This document shows, one piece after another, positions 43,354-51,796 of a stretch of 64,000 nt of DNA. Numbering within the stretch: the stretch's first letter is position 1; every line of letters begins with the position of its first letter. Position numbers and translations under genes: made by a program. The DNA comes from Kocuria rosea (GTDB lineage: Bacteria; Actinomycetota; Actinomycetes; Actinomycetales; Micrococcaceae). A model generated the notes under the pieces. That model saw only the letters and a list, made by a program, of their open reading frames with translations, was not told the DNA's origin and did no database searches. The stretch lies in assembly GCF_006094695.1 (NCBI RefSeq), contig NZ_CP035103.1:806001-870000 (forward strand), read 5' to 3'.

Positions 43354-43792
43354 CGACCTCCGGCCACGTGTTCACATCGTGAGACGAAGAGTTCACCGAC
43401 GAAGCCGTCTTGACAACAGGATCGGGACCTGCTTGAGGGGCGGAAAAGCCCCCGGATGGTCCCAGAGGTCTGATATCCCGGGGGTCGGACGGAAAACGGC
43501 ATCACAGCCGCAAGGTGAAGGAGGTTCATTTTGGCGGAGCACTTGGACAGCCGTCGTTCGAATCTCGCATCGTGAGATAACGCCTCGAATATTACTTGCG
43601 GGATCCAGGGGGCTGGTGGACCATGAGAGCAACGCCACTGTCAGGAATTTGCCAGCTTCGCGGGGACCCTCCCCGACCACCACGGAGCGGGCCGGTTCGG
43701 GAGCTGGGAGCGGCGGGGCCGTTCCGAGGGGCGGATCGACTCAGGCGGACGGAACCTCGTCCGCCGCACGACGGAAAGACGAGGGGCACCAG
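43354..43792 (+). promoter_or_regulatory. Long leader region before the winged-helix regulator
   Basis: About 440 bp without a conventional gene. A TTGACA hexamer (43410-43415) may be a -35. GGGGC/GCCCC around GGAAAA (about 43437-43452) makes a short hairpin. The 10-mer CATCGTGAGA occurs twice (43375-43384 and 43568-43577); the second copy sits in a perfect inverted repeat ATCTC/GAGAT (43562-43578). A mini-ORF with a strong ribosome binding site lies at 43531-43575. The whole looks regulatory, but I could not match a known riboswitch. Confidence 0.4.
43531..43575 (+). CDS. Possible leader peptide (14 aa)
   Basis: GAAGGAGG (43517-43524), a strong Shine-Dalgarno, is followed after 6 nt by a TTG and a 14-codon frame encoding MAEHLDSRRSNLAS, then TGA. 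The stop codon falls inside the CATCGTGAGA repeat. A leader or attenuator peptide is one explanation. A chance ORF, or the decayed start of a gene, is also possible. Confidence 0.35.
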   Translation: MAEHLDSRRSNLAS

Positions 43793-44617
43793 ATGCCAGG
43801 CACACCGGGATACGTGCACATTTCCCAGCGCAACCGCACGAGCGAGGCCCGTGCTGTCCGCGGTCCGGCCGCGGCCCCCGAGCGGGGGCAGACCGCCCCC
43901 GCCGACTACCGCAGCCTCCGGAGCACGATCGGCCCCATGTCGGCCGCGCCGGGCGAGACCCCGCTCCCCACCCGCCTGCAGCGGGACACGGCGCCGCGTC
44001 CGCAGGTGCAGGAGAACGAGGCGCGCGGGTTCGTGATCTACGTGGGTCTCGACGAGGAGACCGCGGCGGCCAGCGGCACCTCGCTGGTCAAGATGGTCCA
44101 GAGCATCCGGGCGTACGCCCAGCAGCTGGTCCCGCAGGCCGACTCCTACGCCGCCGTGGCGCTGGCTCCCGCCAACACCGCCGGCACCGACCTCGAGGTC
44201 GTGCGCAACGCCCTGGGCGACCCCACCTCGGGGGCCGTGCGGCCCACGGCGCCCGCCGCGCCCGCGCCGGCGCCCGAGACGAAGACCAGCCAGTCCACCG
44301 GGGTGCTCATCGACCTCTCCCGCCGGGAGGTCTTCCTCGACGGCGGCCTCCTGAACCTCACGTTCAAGGAGTTCGAGCTGCTGAACTACCTCGTGGAGAA
44401 CGGCAGCCGGACCGTGGGCCGCCACGAGCTGCTGCACAGCCTGTGGCGCGACTCCGAGGAGGTGCCCAACGAGCGGACCATCGACGTGCACATCCGGCGC
44501 CTGCGCTCCAAGCTCGGCCGGCTCGCGAACACCGTGCGCACCGTCCGCGGGCAGGGCTACCGCTTCTACGAGCACCCCGAGGTCGTCGTGTGGGCGGCCC
44601 CCGAGTACTCCATCTGA
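43793..44617 (+). CDS. Winged-helix transcriptional regulator (OmpR/PhoB-type DNA-binding domain, no receiver domain)
   Basis: The 274-aa product has a disordered N terminus (to about residue 75). A short folded region follows (GFVIYVGLDEETAAASGTSLVKMVQSIRAYAQQ), then an Ala/Pro linker. The C-terminal Trans_reg_C winged helix is LNLTFKEFELLNYLVENGSRTVGRHELLHSLW and RTIDVHIRRLRSKLGRLANTVRTVRGQGYRF. There is no phospho-acceptor receiver domain and no adjacent histidine kinase, so it is an orphan regulator. GAGGGG lies 7 nt before the ATG at 43793. Confidence 0.87.
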   Translation: MPGTPGYVHISQRNRTSEARAVRGPAAAPERGQTAPADYRSLRSTIGPMSAAPGETPLPTRLQRDTAPRPQVQENEARGFVIYVGLDEETAAASGTSLVKMVQSIRAYAQQLVPQADSYAAVALAPANTAGTDLEVVRNALGDPTSGAVRPTAPAAPAPAPETKTSQSTGVLIDLSRREVFLDGGLLNLTFKEFELLNYLVENGSRTVGRHELLHSLWRDSEEVPNERTIDVHIRRLRSKLGRLANTVRTVRGQGYRFYEHPEVVVWAAPEYSI

Positions 44618-44713
44618 TCCGCGTCCCCGATCCGTGCAGGCCCCGGTTCCGTCCCGCGACGCGGAGGAGCCGGGGTCGCTCCGTGCCCGGCGGACGCGTG
44701 GCATCATGAATCG

Positions 44714-45253
44714 ATGACCCGCCACGACCGGAAGAAGCTCGTCCTCATGCGCCACGCGGAGGCCGAGCACCCGTGGGGCGTGGCCGACCACGACCGCCCC
44801 CTGGACCGCGGCGGGGCCGCGGACGCCGCCGCCGCGGGGCGCTGGCTGCTGGCGAACGGGCACGTGCCGGACATGATCCTGTGCTCGAGCGCCCTGCGCG
44901 CACGCCAGACCTGCACGTGGGTGTGCAGCGAGCTCGGCGACCTCGCCCCGACCGCCCGGCTCGACGAGTCCCTCTACGCGGCCCAGGACAGCCGGATCAT
45001 CGCGGTACTCAACCACGTGCCGGACACCGTGGAGTCCCTGCTGCTCATCGGCCACCTGCCCGGTCTGCGCGACGCCGCCCTCCGCCTGGCCACACCGGAC
45101 TCCGACTACGACGCCGTCATGGCCCTCGCCGACGGCTGCCCCACCTCCGGGCTGGCGGTCCTGGAGGTTCCCGGCACCTGGGCCGGACTGGACGGCGCCG
45201 ACGCCCGCCTGGTGGACTTCACGGTGCCGCGACCGTCCGCGGGAGACCGCTGA
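44714..45253 (+). CDS. SixA-type histidine phosphatase
   Basis: The 179-aa product has the catalytic RHA motif (KLVLMRHAEAEHPWG), LDRGGAADAAAAGRWL, CSSALRARQTCTW and the second catalytic histidine in LLLIGHLPGLRD. SixA-type enzymes dephosphorylate phosphohistidine proteins such as PTS HPr; other small phosphatase roles are possible. A hairpin at about 44643-44675 precedes it. No clear ribosome binding site is present. Confidence 0.85.
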   Translation: MTRHDRKKLVLMRHAEAEHPWGVADHDRPLDRGGAADAAAAGRWLLANGHVPDMILCSSALRARQTCTWVCSELGDLAPTARLDESLYAAQDSRIIAVLNHVPDTVESLLLIGHLPGLRDAALRLATPDSDYDAVMALADGCPTSGLAVLEVPGTWAGLDGADARLVDFTVPRPSAGDR

Positions 45254-45306
45254 CCGGCGGTCCTCCGGGCGCCGGCGCGGCGGCCGGACCGACGAAGGAG
45301 CACTGG

Positions 45307-46293
45307 ATGCGACAGATCGAATTCACCCCGTCCGGGGACCGCGTGGGCGCGATCGGGTTCGGGGCCATGGGCCTGAGCTGGGTCTACGACCGGCACGGGC
45401 TGACCGAGCGGCGCAAGCACGAGGTGCTCGGGCTCGCGGTGGACCTCGGCATGAACGTGGTGGACACGGCGGTGCTCTACGGCGGGGGAGCCAACGAGGA
45501 GCTCGTCGACGCCGCCCTCGCCCCGCGCCGGGACGAGGTGTTCCTCTGCTCCAAGACCGGGCTGCGCGCGGCCTCCCTGGAGCCGCCCCGGACGGAGCGC
45601 TGCGGGCACCCGGACGAGGTGCGCCGCTCGATCGAGGACAGCCTGCGCCGGCTGCGCACCGACGCGGTGGACCTCTACTACCTGCACCGCGTGGACCCCG
45701 ACGTGCCCCTCGAGGACACCTGGGGCGCGATGGGCGAGCTCGTGACCGCGGGCAAGGTGCGCCACCTGGGGCTCTCCGAGGTCAGCACGGAGCAGGCCGA
45801 GCGGGCGCACGCCATCCACCCGGTCGCGGCCGTCCAGTCGGAGTACTCCCTGTGGACCCGCAACCCCGAGGGGTCTGGCCCCACCGCCGACGGGGACCCC
45901 TCCGGGGACGTCATCGGGTGGTGCGCCGAGCACGGGGCGGTGTTCGTCCCCTTCTCCCCGCTGGGCCGCGGCTACCTCTCCGGCGCCCTCGCGGGCCGGG
46001 AGTTCTCCGGCTCCGACTTCCGCTCGCGCAACCCCCGGTTCACGCCGGAGGCCATGGCCGCCAACGAGGACGCCGTGCTGGCGCCCCTCCGCGAGGTCGC
46101 CGGCCGGCACGGGACCTCGCCCGCGGCGGTCGCGATCGCCTGGACCACGGTGCGCGGCGAGCACGTGCTGCCGATCCCCGGCACCACCGACCCCGGCCAC
46201 CTGCGGGAGGACGCCGCGGCCGCGGACCTGCGCCTGACGGCCGAGGACCTGACCCTGCTGGACGGCGTGGCAGCCGTCGGCGACCGGTACTGA
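45307..46293 (+). CDS. Aldo/keto reductase
   Basis: The 328-aa NADPH-dependent oxidoreductase has GFGAMGLSWVY, DTAVLYGGGANEELVDAAL with the catalytic Tyr, LCSKTG with the catalytic Lys, and YYLHRVDPDVPLEDTWGAM with the catalytic His. GKVRHLGLSEVS and the cofactor-binding LPIPGTT follow. It belongs to the YakC/AKR13-like group. GAAGGAG is upstream of the ATG. The FAD monooxygenase starts 12 nt after its stop, so the two are probably co-transcribed. Confidence 0.9.
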   Translation: MRQIEFTPSGDRVGAIGFGAMGLSWVYDRHGLTERRKHEVLGLAVDLGMNVVDTAVLYGGGANEELVDAALAPRRDEVFLCSKTGLRAASLEPPRTERCGHPDEVRRSIEDSLRRLRTDAVDLYYLHRVDPDVPLEDTWGAMGELVTAGKVRHLGLSEVSTEQAERAHAIHPVAAVQSEYSLWTRNPEGSGPTADGDPSGDVIGWCAEHGAVFVPFSPLGRGYLSGALAGREFSGSDFRSRNPRFTPEAMAANEDAVLAPLREVAGRHGTSPAAVAIAWTTVRGEHVLPIPGTTDPGHLREDAAAADLRLTAEDLTLLDGVAAVGDRY

Positions 46294-46305
46294 GCGGCGC
46301 CGGCC

Positions 46306-47490
46306 GTGCGCGCGGTCGTCTGCGGGGCGGGCATCGCGGGACTGGCCCTGGCCGGGTGCCTGGGCCGGCGGGGCTGGGAGGTGGTGGTCCTGGAACGGGC
46401 GCCGCGCCTGCGGGAGCAGGGCTACATGATGGACTTCTTCGGCCCCGGCTGGGACGCCGCCGAGGAGATGGGCGTGCTGCCGGCGGTCCTGGAGCTCGGC
46501 TACCGGGTCGAGCGGCTCAGCTACGTGGACGACCGCGGCCGCGACCGGGCCGGGCTGCCGTTCGCCCGGTTCGCCCACGCCCTCGACGGGCACCTGGTCA
46601 GCGTGATGCGCCCCGACCTCGAGCGGGTCCTGCGCGAGCACGCCCGGGGCGTCGCGGAGCTCCGCTACGGCCGGCGCGTCGTCGGGGTCCGGCAGCGGCC
46701 CGGCGGGGCGGGCGCGGTGCTCGACGACGGCACGGTGCTCGACGCCGACCTGGTGGTCGGCGCGGACGGGGTGCACTCGGCGGTGCGGCGCTCCGCGTTC
46801 GGGCCCGAGGAGCGCTTCCGCCGCTGGCTGGGCCTGCACACGGCGGCGTTCGTGGTCGACGACCCGGAGGCGTGCCGGCAGGTCGGCGACCGCTTCTGCC
46901 TCACGGACAGCGTCGACCGGGCGATGGGATTCTACGGGCTGCGCGACGGGCGCCTGGCGGTGTTCGCCGTGCACCGGGCCGCCGCACCGTCCCTGCCGGC
47001 CGACCCCCGGGGCACCCTGCGTGCCGTCCACGGCTCGCTGGGCTGGATCGTGCCCCGCGTCCTGGAGGCCTGTCCCGGCGGGGACCGGCTCTACTACGAC
47101 CAGGTGGTGCAGATCGAGCTGCCGTGGTGGAGCAGCGGCCGGGTCGTGCTGCTCGGGGACTCGGGCCAGGCGGTGTCCCTGCTGGGCGGCCAGGGCGCCT
47201 CGCTGGGGATCGCCGGGGCGTGGCTGCTCGCCGAGCGGCTCGACCGCGCCGGATCGGTCGAGGAGGCGCTGACGGGCTGGGAGCGGGTCTGGCGGCCGGT
47301 CGTGGCGGAGAAGCAGCGCGTCGCCCGCGGCGGGGCGCAGTGGTTCCTGCCGTCCTCCCGCGCCCGCCGCCAGGCGCGGCGCCTGGCGCTGCGTCTGGCC
47401 GCCCTCCCGGGGCTCGACACCGTGGTGACCCGCGGCCTCGTGGGGCGCGCCGGGGGAGACGTCCGGGCGCTCGCCGCGGCCCCGGCCTGA
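46306..47490 (+). CDS. FAD-dependent monooxygenase (PHBH-like)
   Basis: The 394-aa product has the Rossmann motif GAGIAGLALAGCLGRRG at the N terminus, DADLVVGADGVHSAVRR (DG motif), and VVLLGDSGQAVSLLGGQGASLGIAGA (GD motif). These define group A aromatic-type flavin monooxygenases. Substrate unknown; related enzymes act on aromatics, polyketides or tetracyclines. The GTG start follows the aldo/keto reductase stop by 12 nt. A 14-bp-stem terminator follows. Confidence 0.88.
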   Translation: MRAVVCGAGIAGLALAGCLGRRGWEVVVLERAPRLREQGYMMDFFGPGWDAAEEMGVLPAVLELGYRVERLSYVDDRGRDRAGLPFARFAHALDGHLVSVMRPDLERVLREHARGVAELRYGRRVVGVRQRPGGAGAVLDDGTVLDADLVVGADGVHSAVRRSAFGPEERFRRWLGLHTAAFVVDDPEACRQVGDRFCLTDSVDRAMGFYGLRDGRLAVFAVHRAAAPSLPADPRGTLRAVHGSLGWIVPRVLEACPGGDRLYYDQVVQIELPWWSSGRVVLLGDSGQAVSLLGGQGASLGIAGAWLLAERLDRAGSVEEALTGWERVWRPVVAEKQRVARGGAQWFLPSSRARRQARRLALRLAALPGLDTVVTRGLVGRAGGDVRALAAAPA

Positions 47491-47530
47491 GCCGTCCGCG
47501 GCCCGGGCCGCAGCGGCCGGGTACGAAGAA

Positions 47531-47562
47531 GCCCCTCACCGGCGTCTCCGCCGGTGAGGGGC
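47531..47562. terminator. Bidirectional terminator between the monooxygenase and tRNA-Arg
   Basis: GCCCCTCACCGGCG (47531-47544) pairs perfectly with CGCCGGTGAGGGGC (47549-47562), with A/T-rich flanks on both sides. Confidence 0.88.
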
Positions 47563-47573
47563 TCTTTCGTGGA

Positions 47574-47649
47574 TGGTGCGCCCGAAGGGATTCGAACCCC
47601 CAACCTTCTGATCCGTAGTCAGATGCTCTATCCGTTGAGCTACAGGCGC
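47574..47649 (-). tRNA. tRNA-Arg (anticodon ACG)
   Basis: On the minus strand GCGCCTG/CGGGCGC form the acceptor with an encoded CCA (76 nt total). The anticodon stem TCTGA/TCAGA encloses CTACGGA, giving ACG. A34 would be edited to inosine by TadA (gene at 42016) to read CGU, CGC and CGA. Confidence 0.96.
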
Positions 47650-47798
47650 ATCGGCGTCCCGGCGTCACCGCCGTTCAAACCGGACATCACTCTACATGCG
47701 GCCCCCGGCTGCGCAAAATCCGGGGGCGCCCCGCCCGGCACCCGGCGCGACGGGCCGCGGCGCGCGTAACCCTGCTGGGGCGGCCGGGGCCGGGGCGA

Positions 47799-47804
47799 TA
47801 CGAT
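47799..47804 (+). promoter_or_regulatory. -10 element of the pckG promoter
   Basis: TACGAT would start a leader of about 130 nt that contains a small CCCGGT/ACCGGG hairpin before the ribosome binding site GAGGAG. Confidence 0.45.
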
Positions 47805-47942
47805 GGACCCACATCACAGTAGAGACCGGCCGCCCACCTCCACGCCGCTCACTGTGGGCCCGGTGACACCGGGTCGAGTGTTCGACGACGAGCACCACCA
47901 CGAGAGCCCCGGGCGGTCGGCGGACGGCCTCAACGAGGAGAC

Positions 47943-49814
47943 ATGTCAATGGCTGACAACCCCACTGCAACGACGGAGACCACCGGGCTGAACGAGGCTG
48001 TGAAGGACGCGCTGGACAGCGCGCCCACCACCCATGCGCACCTCCTCTCGTGGGTGCGGGAGATGGCGGAGCTGACCCAGCCGGACCGCATCCACTGGGT
48101 CGACGGCTCGGAGGCCGAGTGGACGCAGCTCACCGACGAGCTCGTGGACGCCGGCACCTTCGTCCGCCTGGACGAGGAGAAGTTCCCCAACTCCTTCGCC
48201 GCGTTCTCGGACCCGGACGACGTCGCCCGGGTCGAGGAGCGCACCTTCATCTGCACCAAGACCGAGAAGGGGGCGGGCCCCACCAACAACTGGGAGGACC
48301 CGGAGGTGATGCGCAGCTCCCTGCGCAAGAAGTTCCGCGGCGCCATGCGCGGGCGCACGATGTACGTCATCCCCTTCGTCATGGGCCACCTGGAGGCCTC
48401 GCGGCCGAGCTACGGCGTGGAGATCACCGACTCCGCCTACGTGGTGTGCTCCATGCGCATCATGGCGACCATCGGCACCCCGGTGCTGGAGAAGATGACC
48501 GAGCAGAACGGCTTCTTCGTCGAGTGCCTGCACTCGCTGGGCGCCCCGCTGGCCCCGGGCGAGCAGGACGTGCCCTGGCCCTGCAACCCCGCCAAGTACA
48601 TCGTGCACTTCCCCGAGGACCGGGCCGTCTGGTCCTTCGGCTCCGGGTACGGGGGCAACGCCCTGCTCGGCAAGAAGTGCTACGCCCTGCGCATCGCCTC
48701 CGCCATCGCCCACGACGAGGGCTGGCTGGCCGAGCACATGCTCATCCTCAAGGTCACGAACCCCGAGGGCAGGAGCCGGTTCATCTCCGCGGCCTTCCCC
48801 TCGGCCTGCGGCAAGACCAACTTCGCGATGCTCGAGCCCACGCTCGAGGGCTGGAAGGCCGAGATGGTCGGCGACGACATCTCCTGGATCCGCTTCGGCA
48901 AGGACGGCCAGGCCCGGGTGACCAATCCGGAGGCCGGTCTGTTCGGCGTGGCTCCGGGCACGGGGTGGCCCACCAACCCCAACGCCATGCGCGCCATCGC
49001 CCGGGGCAACACGATCTTCACCAACGTGGCGCTCACCGACGACGGCGGCGTCTGGTGGGAGGGCATGACGGACGAGACGCCCGAGCACCTGACCGACTGG
49101 AAGGGCCGTGACTGGACCCCGGAGAGCGGCCGTCCCGCCGCGCACCCGAACTCGCGCTTCTGCACCCCGATCAAGCAGGCCGACATCCTCGCCCCCGAGT
49201 ACGACGACCCGGAGGGCGTGCCGCTGTCCGCGATCGTCTTCGGCGGCCGCCGCAAGACCACCATCCCGCTCGTGTCCCAGTCCTTCGGCTGGGAGCACGG
49301 GGTGTTCCAGGGCGCCACGCTGTCCTCGGAGACCACCGCCGCCGCGAAGGGCGCCGTGGGCGTCGTCCGGCGCGACCCCATGGCCATGCTCCCGTTCATC
49401 GGCTACAACGCCAACGACTACCTCGAGCACTGGGTCGAGGTCGGCGAGCGCATCGGCGAGGACGACATGCCGAAGGTCTTCTACGTCAACTGGTTCCGCC
49501 GCACCCCGAGCGGCGGCTTCGCCTGGCCGGGCTTCGGCGAGAACTCCCGCGTGGTCAAGTGGATCTTCGACCGCCTCGAGGGCACGGCCGGCGGCCGGGA
49601 GACCCCGATCGGCATCGTGCCCACCAAGGAGGACCTCGACCTCACCGGCCTGGACGTCTCGGACGAGGAGCTCGAGGCCGCCCTCAAGGTCGATGTCGAG
49701 GAGTGGCGGGCCGAGCTGCCCAGCATCGACGAGTGGTTCCACCGGCTCGGCCACGTGCCCGAGCCCATCCTCGAGCAGCGTGCCGGGCTGGAGGACCGCC
49801 TGAACCAGGCGTGA
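47943..49814 (+). CDS. pckG: Phosphoenolpyruvate carboxykinase (GTP)
   Basis: The 623-aa enzyme converts oxaloacetate and GTP to PEP, CO2 and GDP. The kinase loop with the reactive cysteine, [12 protein letters not shown], is the GTP-type hallmark. [22 protein letters not shown] and [21 protein letters not shown] also match, and the length is normal. ATGs at 47943 and 47949 are both in frame; GAGGAG lies 3 and 9 nt upstream respectively. A terminator follows at 49856. It is the main gluconeogenic gene of the window. Confidence 0.97.
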   Translation: MSMADNPTATTETTGLNEAVKDALDSAPTTHAHLLSWVREMAELTQPDRIHWVDGSEAEWTQLTDELVDAGTFVRLDEEKFPNSFAAFSDPDDVARVEERTFICTKTEKGAGPTNNWEDPEVMRSSLRKKFRGAMRGRTMYVIPFVMGHLEASRPSYGVEITDSAYVVCSMRIMATIGTPVLEKMTEQNGFFVECLHSLGAPLAPGEQDVPWPCNPAKYIVHFPEDRAVWSFGSGYGGNALLGKKCYALRIASAIAHDEGWLAEHMLILKVTNPEGRSRFISAAFPSACGKTNFAMLEPTLEGWKAEMVGDDISWIRFGKDGQARVTNPEAGLFGVAPGTGWPTNPNAMRAIARGNTIFTNVALTDDGGVWWEGMTDETPEHLTDWKGRDWTPESGRPAAHPNSRFCTPIKQADILAPEYDDPEGVPLSAIVFGGRRKTTIPLVSQSFGWEHGVFQGATLSSETTAAAKGAVGVVRRDPMAMLPFIGYNANDYLEHWVEVGERIGEDDMPKVFYVNWFRRTPSGGFAWPGFGENSRVVKWIFDRLEGTAGGRETPIGIVPTKEDLDLTGLDVSDEELEAALKVDVEEWRAELPSIDEWFHRLGHVPEPILEQRAGLEDRLNQA

Positions 49815-49855
49815 TCCCCGTCCCGGGGTGCTGCGGCGCCCCGGGGCCGGCGGTC

Positions 49856-49892
49856 GGACGAGGGGTCTCCCGTGCCGGGAGGCCCCTCGTCC
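49856..49892 (+). terminator. Terminator after pckG
   Basis: GGACGAGGGG (49856-49865) pairs with CCCCTCGTCC (49883-49892), with an inner CTCCC/GGGAG pair. Confidence 0.82.
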
Positions 49893-49969
49893 GTGTCCGC
49901 CGCCCGCGTGGGACAATGGGGGCGCTCCCGCGGCCGGCCGGGACGCGCGAGGTCTCGGAAGGAGCCGCC

Positions 49970-50002
49970 ATGAGCGACCGGAGGACCCCGCCGTGCGGCT
50001 GA
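49970..50002 (+). CDS. Overlapping upstream mini-ORF at the nsrR start (10 aa)
   Basis: GGAAGGAG stands about 6 nt before an ATG opening a 10-codon frame (MSDRRTPPCG, stop TGA at 50000-50002). The frame overlaps the nsrR GTG at 49993 in another phase. Ribosomes ending at 50002 could restart at nsrR, so the mini-ORF may couple or dampen nsrR translation. It may also be incidental. Confidence 0.35.
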   Translation: MSDRRTPPCG

Positions 50003-50484
50003 CCGCGTTCTCGGACATCGCCCTGCGCGTCCTGCTGCTGACAGGAGCCGTCCCCGAGGGGGAGAAGCTCACCACGCGCGCCATCGCCGAGGGCGTGGGC
50101 GCCCCCTACCACCACGTGACCAAGACCGTGGGCCGGCTGAGCGGGCTCGGGCTGCTGGCCTCGAGCCGCGGCCGCACCGGCGGGGTGTCGATCACCCCCG
50201 CCGGCCTGGACGCCACCGTTGGCTCGCTCCTGCGCGAGCTGGAGGCGGGCTCCGCGATGGTCGAGTGCGAGTCGGCCGGCGGCGACTGCCCGCTGGACCG
50301 CGGGTGCCGGCTGCGCCGCGCCCTCGCGGACGCGCGGGAGGCCTTCTACGGCGCGCTCGACGACGTGCGGGTGCGGGACCTCGTGAGCGAGCGGCAGGTG
50401 GGCCCGGTGCTGGTGTCCATCGGGCTGCGCCCGCCCGAGCCGCCGGCGGCCACCGCGGGGGGCGCGCCGCCGCCGATGACGTAA
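49993..50484 (+). CDS. nsrR: Rrf2-family nitric-oxide-sensing repressor NsrR
   Basis: The 163-aa product begins VRLTAFSDIALRVLLLTG, the standard NsrR start. It has the winged helix (TRAIAEGVGAPYHHVTKTVGRLSGLGLL) and three cysteines spaced C-x6-C-x5-C (CESAGGDCPLDRGC) that would ligate a NO-sensitive Fe-S cluster. The GTG at 49993 has GGAGGA 9 nt upstream. The gene is followed by an NsrR-like operator and the NO-detoxifying hmp gene. Confidence 0.92.
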   Translation: MRLTAFSDIALRVLLLTGAVPEGEKLTTRAIAEGVGAPYHHVTKTVGRLSGLGLLASSRGRTGGVSITPAGLDATVGSLLRELEAGSAMVECESAGGDCPLDRGCRLRRALADAREAFYGALDDVRVRDLVSERQVGPVLVSIGLRPPEPPAATAGGAPPPMT

Positions 50485-50486
50485 TC

Positions 50487-50506
50487 AAGCATTTGAGATG
50501 CTACTT
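50487..50506. promoter_or_regulatory. NsrR operator in front of hmp
   Basis: GCATTTGAGATGC (50489-50501) matches the central part of the published NsrR consensus (GCATTTnAAATGC, one change), within a slightly longer AAG...CTT symmetry. It starts 3 nt after the nsrR stop and overlaps the -10-like TACTTT (50502-50507) of hmp, as expected for a repressor. Confidence 0.72.
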
Positions 50507-50542
50507 TTGAGGAGTCATCCACCGGCTCCCCAGGAGGCAACC

Positions 50543-51730
50543 GTGCTGTCCGACCAGTCCCGTCCCGTCATCGAGCAGACCATCGGCGTCGTCGCCGAGC
50601 GCATCCCGTTCATCACCCCCGAGTTCTACCGGTCCATGTTCGAGGCGCGCCCCGATCTGCTGGACGGCATGTTCAGCCGCTCCAACCAGAAGAACGGGAC
50701 CCAGGCGCAGGCCCTCGCCGGCTCCATCGCGATGTTCGCCTCCTGGCTGCTGACCCACCCCGAGGGCTACCCGGACGAGCTGCTCTCCCGCGTGGCGCAC
50801 AAGCACGCGTCCCTGGGCGTGCTGCCCCAGCACTACCCGATCGTCCACGAGCACCTCTTCGGCGCGATCGCCCGGGACCTCGGCGACGCCGCGACGCCCG
50901 AGGTCGTGGCCGCCTGGGACGAGGTGTACTGGCTGATGGCCGACGCCCTGATCAAGATCGAGGAGGGCCTCTACGCGGGCCAGGCGAACAGCGTGGTCTT
51001 CGCCCCGTTCCGGGTCGCGGCCAAGGAGCAGACCGGGACCACCACCACGGCGATCACCCTCGAGCCCGCCGACGGCACCCCGATGACCCCCGCGGTGGCC
51101 GGCCAGTACGTGACCGTCGAGGTGCGGATGCCCGACGGCGTGGACCAGCCGCGGCAGTTCACGCTGGTGCCCGGGCCCGAGGGGACCCGCCGGATCGCCG
51201 TGCGACTCGACGAGCGCGGCGAGGTCACCCCGGTGCTCTGCCACGACGTGCAGGTGGGCGACGTCCTGCGGGTCTCCAACCCCTACGGGGACGTGGTGCT
51301 CCCGGAGGGGGAGGGGCCGCTCGTGCTGGCCTCCGCCGGCATCGGCGTGACCCCCATGCTGGCGTTCCTGGACCGGCTCGTCCGCCAGGAGTCGCAGCGG
51401 CAGGTCCTCGTCCTGCACGCCGACCGCTCGGCGGAGGACTGGGCGCTGCGGGAGCTGCACGAGATGCTGGTCGCCGAGCTGCCCCACGCCCGCCTGGAGA
51501 CCTGGATGGAGACCCCGGGGGACGGCGACCACGACGGGTTCATGGACCTCGGCGCCGTGCGGATCCCGGCCGACGCCCAGGTGGTGCTGTGCGGCCCGCT
51601 GCCCTTCATGCAGGCCGTCCGCTCCGCCGTGATCGCCCAGGGCGTCCCGGGGCGCAGCGTGGCCTACGAGATCCTGGGCCCGGACCAGTGGATGCTCCAC
51701 GACGAGGCGCGCGAGACCGCCGCGGTCTGA
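50543..51730 (+). CDS. hmp: Flavohemoglobin (nitric oxide dioxygenase)
   Basis: The 395-aa enzyme oxidises NO to nitrate with O2 and NAD(P)H. The N-terminal globin domain (residues 1-140) has the CD-region Phe, proximal HKHASLGVLPQHYPIVHEHL and distal residues. The middle FAD domain has QPRQFTLVPG (a variant of RQYS), and the NAD domain GIGVTPMLAFLDRL and VVLCGPLPFMQAV. AGGAGG is 5 nt before the GTG at 50543. Repression by NsrR is inferred from the operator and gene order. Confidence 0.94.
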   Translation: MLSDQSRPVIEQTIGVVAERIPFITPEFYRSMFEARPDLLDGMFSRSNQKNGTQAQALAGSIAMFASWLLTHPEGYPDELLSRVAHKHASLGVLPQHYPIVHEHLFGAIARDLGDAATPEVVAAWDEVYWLMADALIKIEEGLYAGQANSVVFAPFRVAAKEQTGTTTTAITLEPADGTPMTPAVAGQYVTVEVRMPDGVDQPRQFTLVPGPEGTRRIAVRLDERGEVTPVLCHDVQVGDVLRVSNPYGDVVLPEGEGPLVLASAGIGVTPMLAFLDRLVRQESQRQVLVLHADRSAEDWALRELHEMLVAELPHARLETWMETPGDGDHDGFMDLGAVRIPADAQVVLCGPLPFMQAVRSAVIAQGVPGRSVAYEILGPDQWMLHDEARETAAV

Positions 51731-51744
51731 GCGCCCGCAGCGCA

Positions 51745-51781
51745 CGGGGCCCCGCCGGACGGCTCGTCCGGCGGGGCCCCG
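51745..51781. terminator. Terminator between hmp and the phosphomannomutase gene
   Basis: CGGGGCCCCGCCGGAC (51745-51760) pairs perfectly with GTCCGGCGGGGCCCCG (51766-51781), between convergent genes. Confidence 0.87.
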
Positions 51782-51796
51782 TTGCGTGCCGGGGTC

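Noticed and set aside
41900..47649. tRNA genes as integration sites for a genomic island
   Set aside because: No integrase, direct repeat of a tRNA 3' end, or abrupt composition change lies near any of the three tRNAs.
49970..49995. The ATG at 49970 as the true nsrR start
   Set aside because: It is in a different frame and ends after 10 codons; the conserved NsrR N terminus begins at the GTG at 49993.
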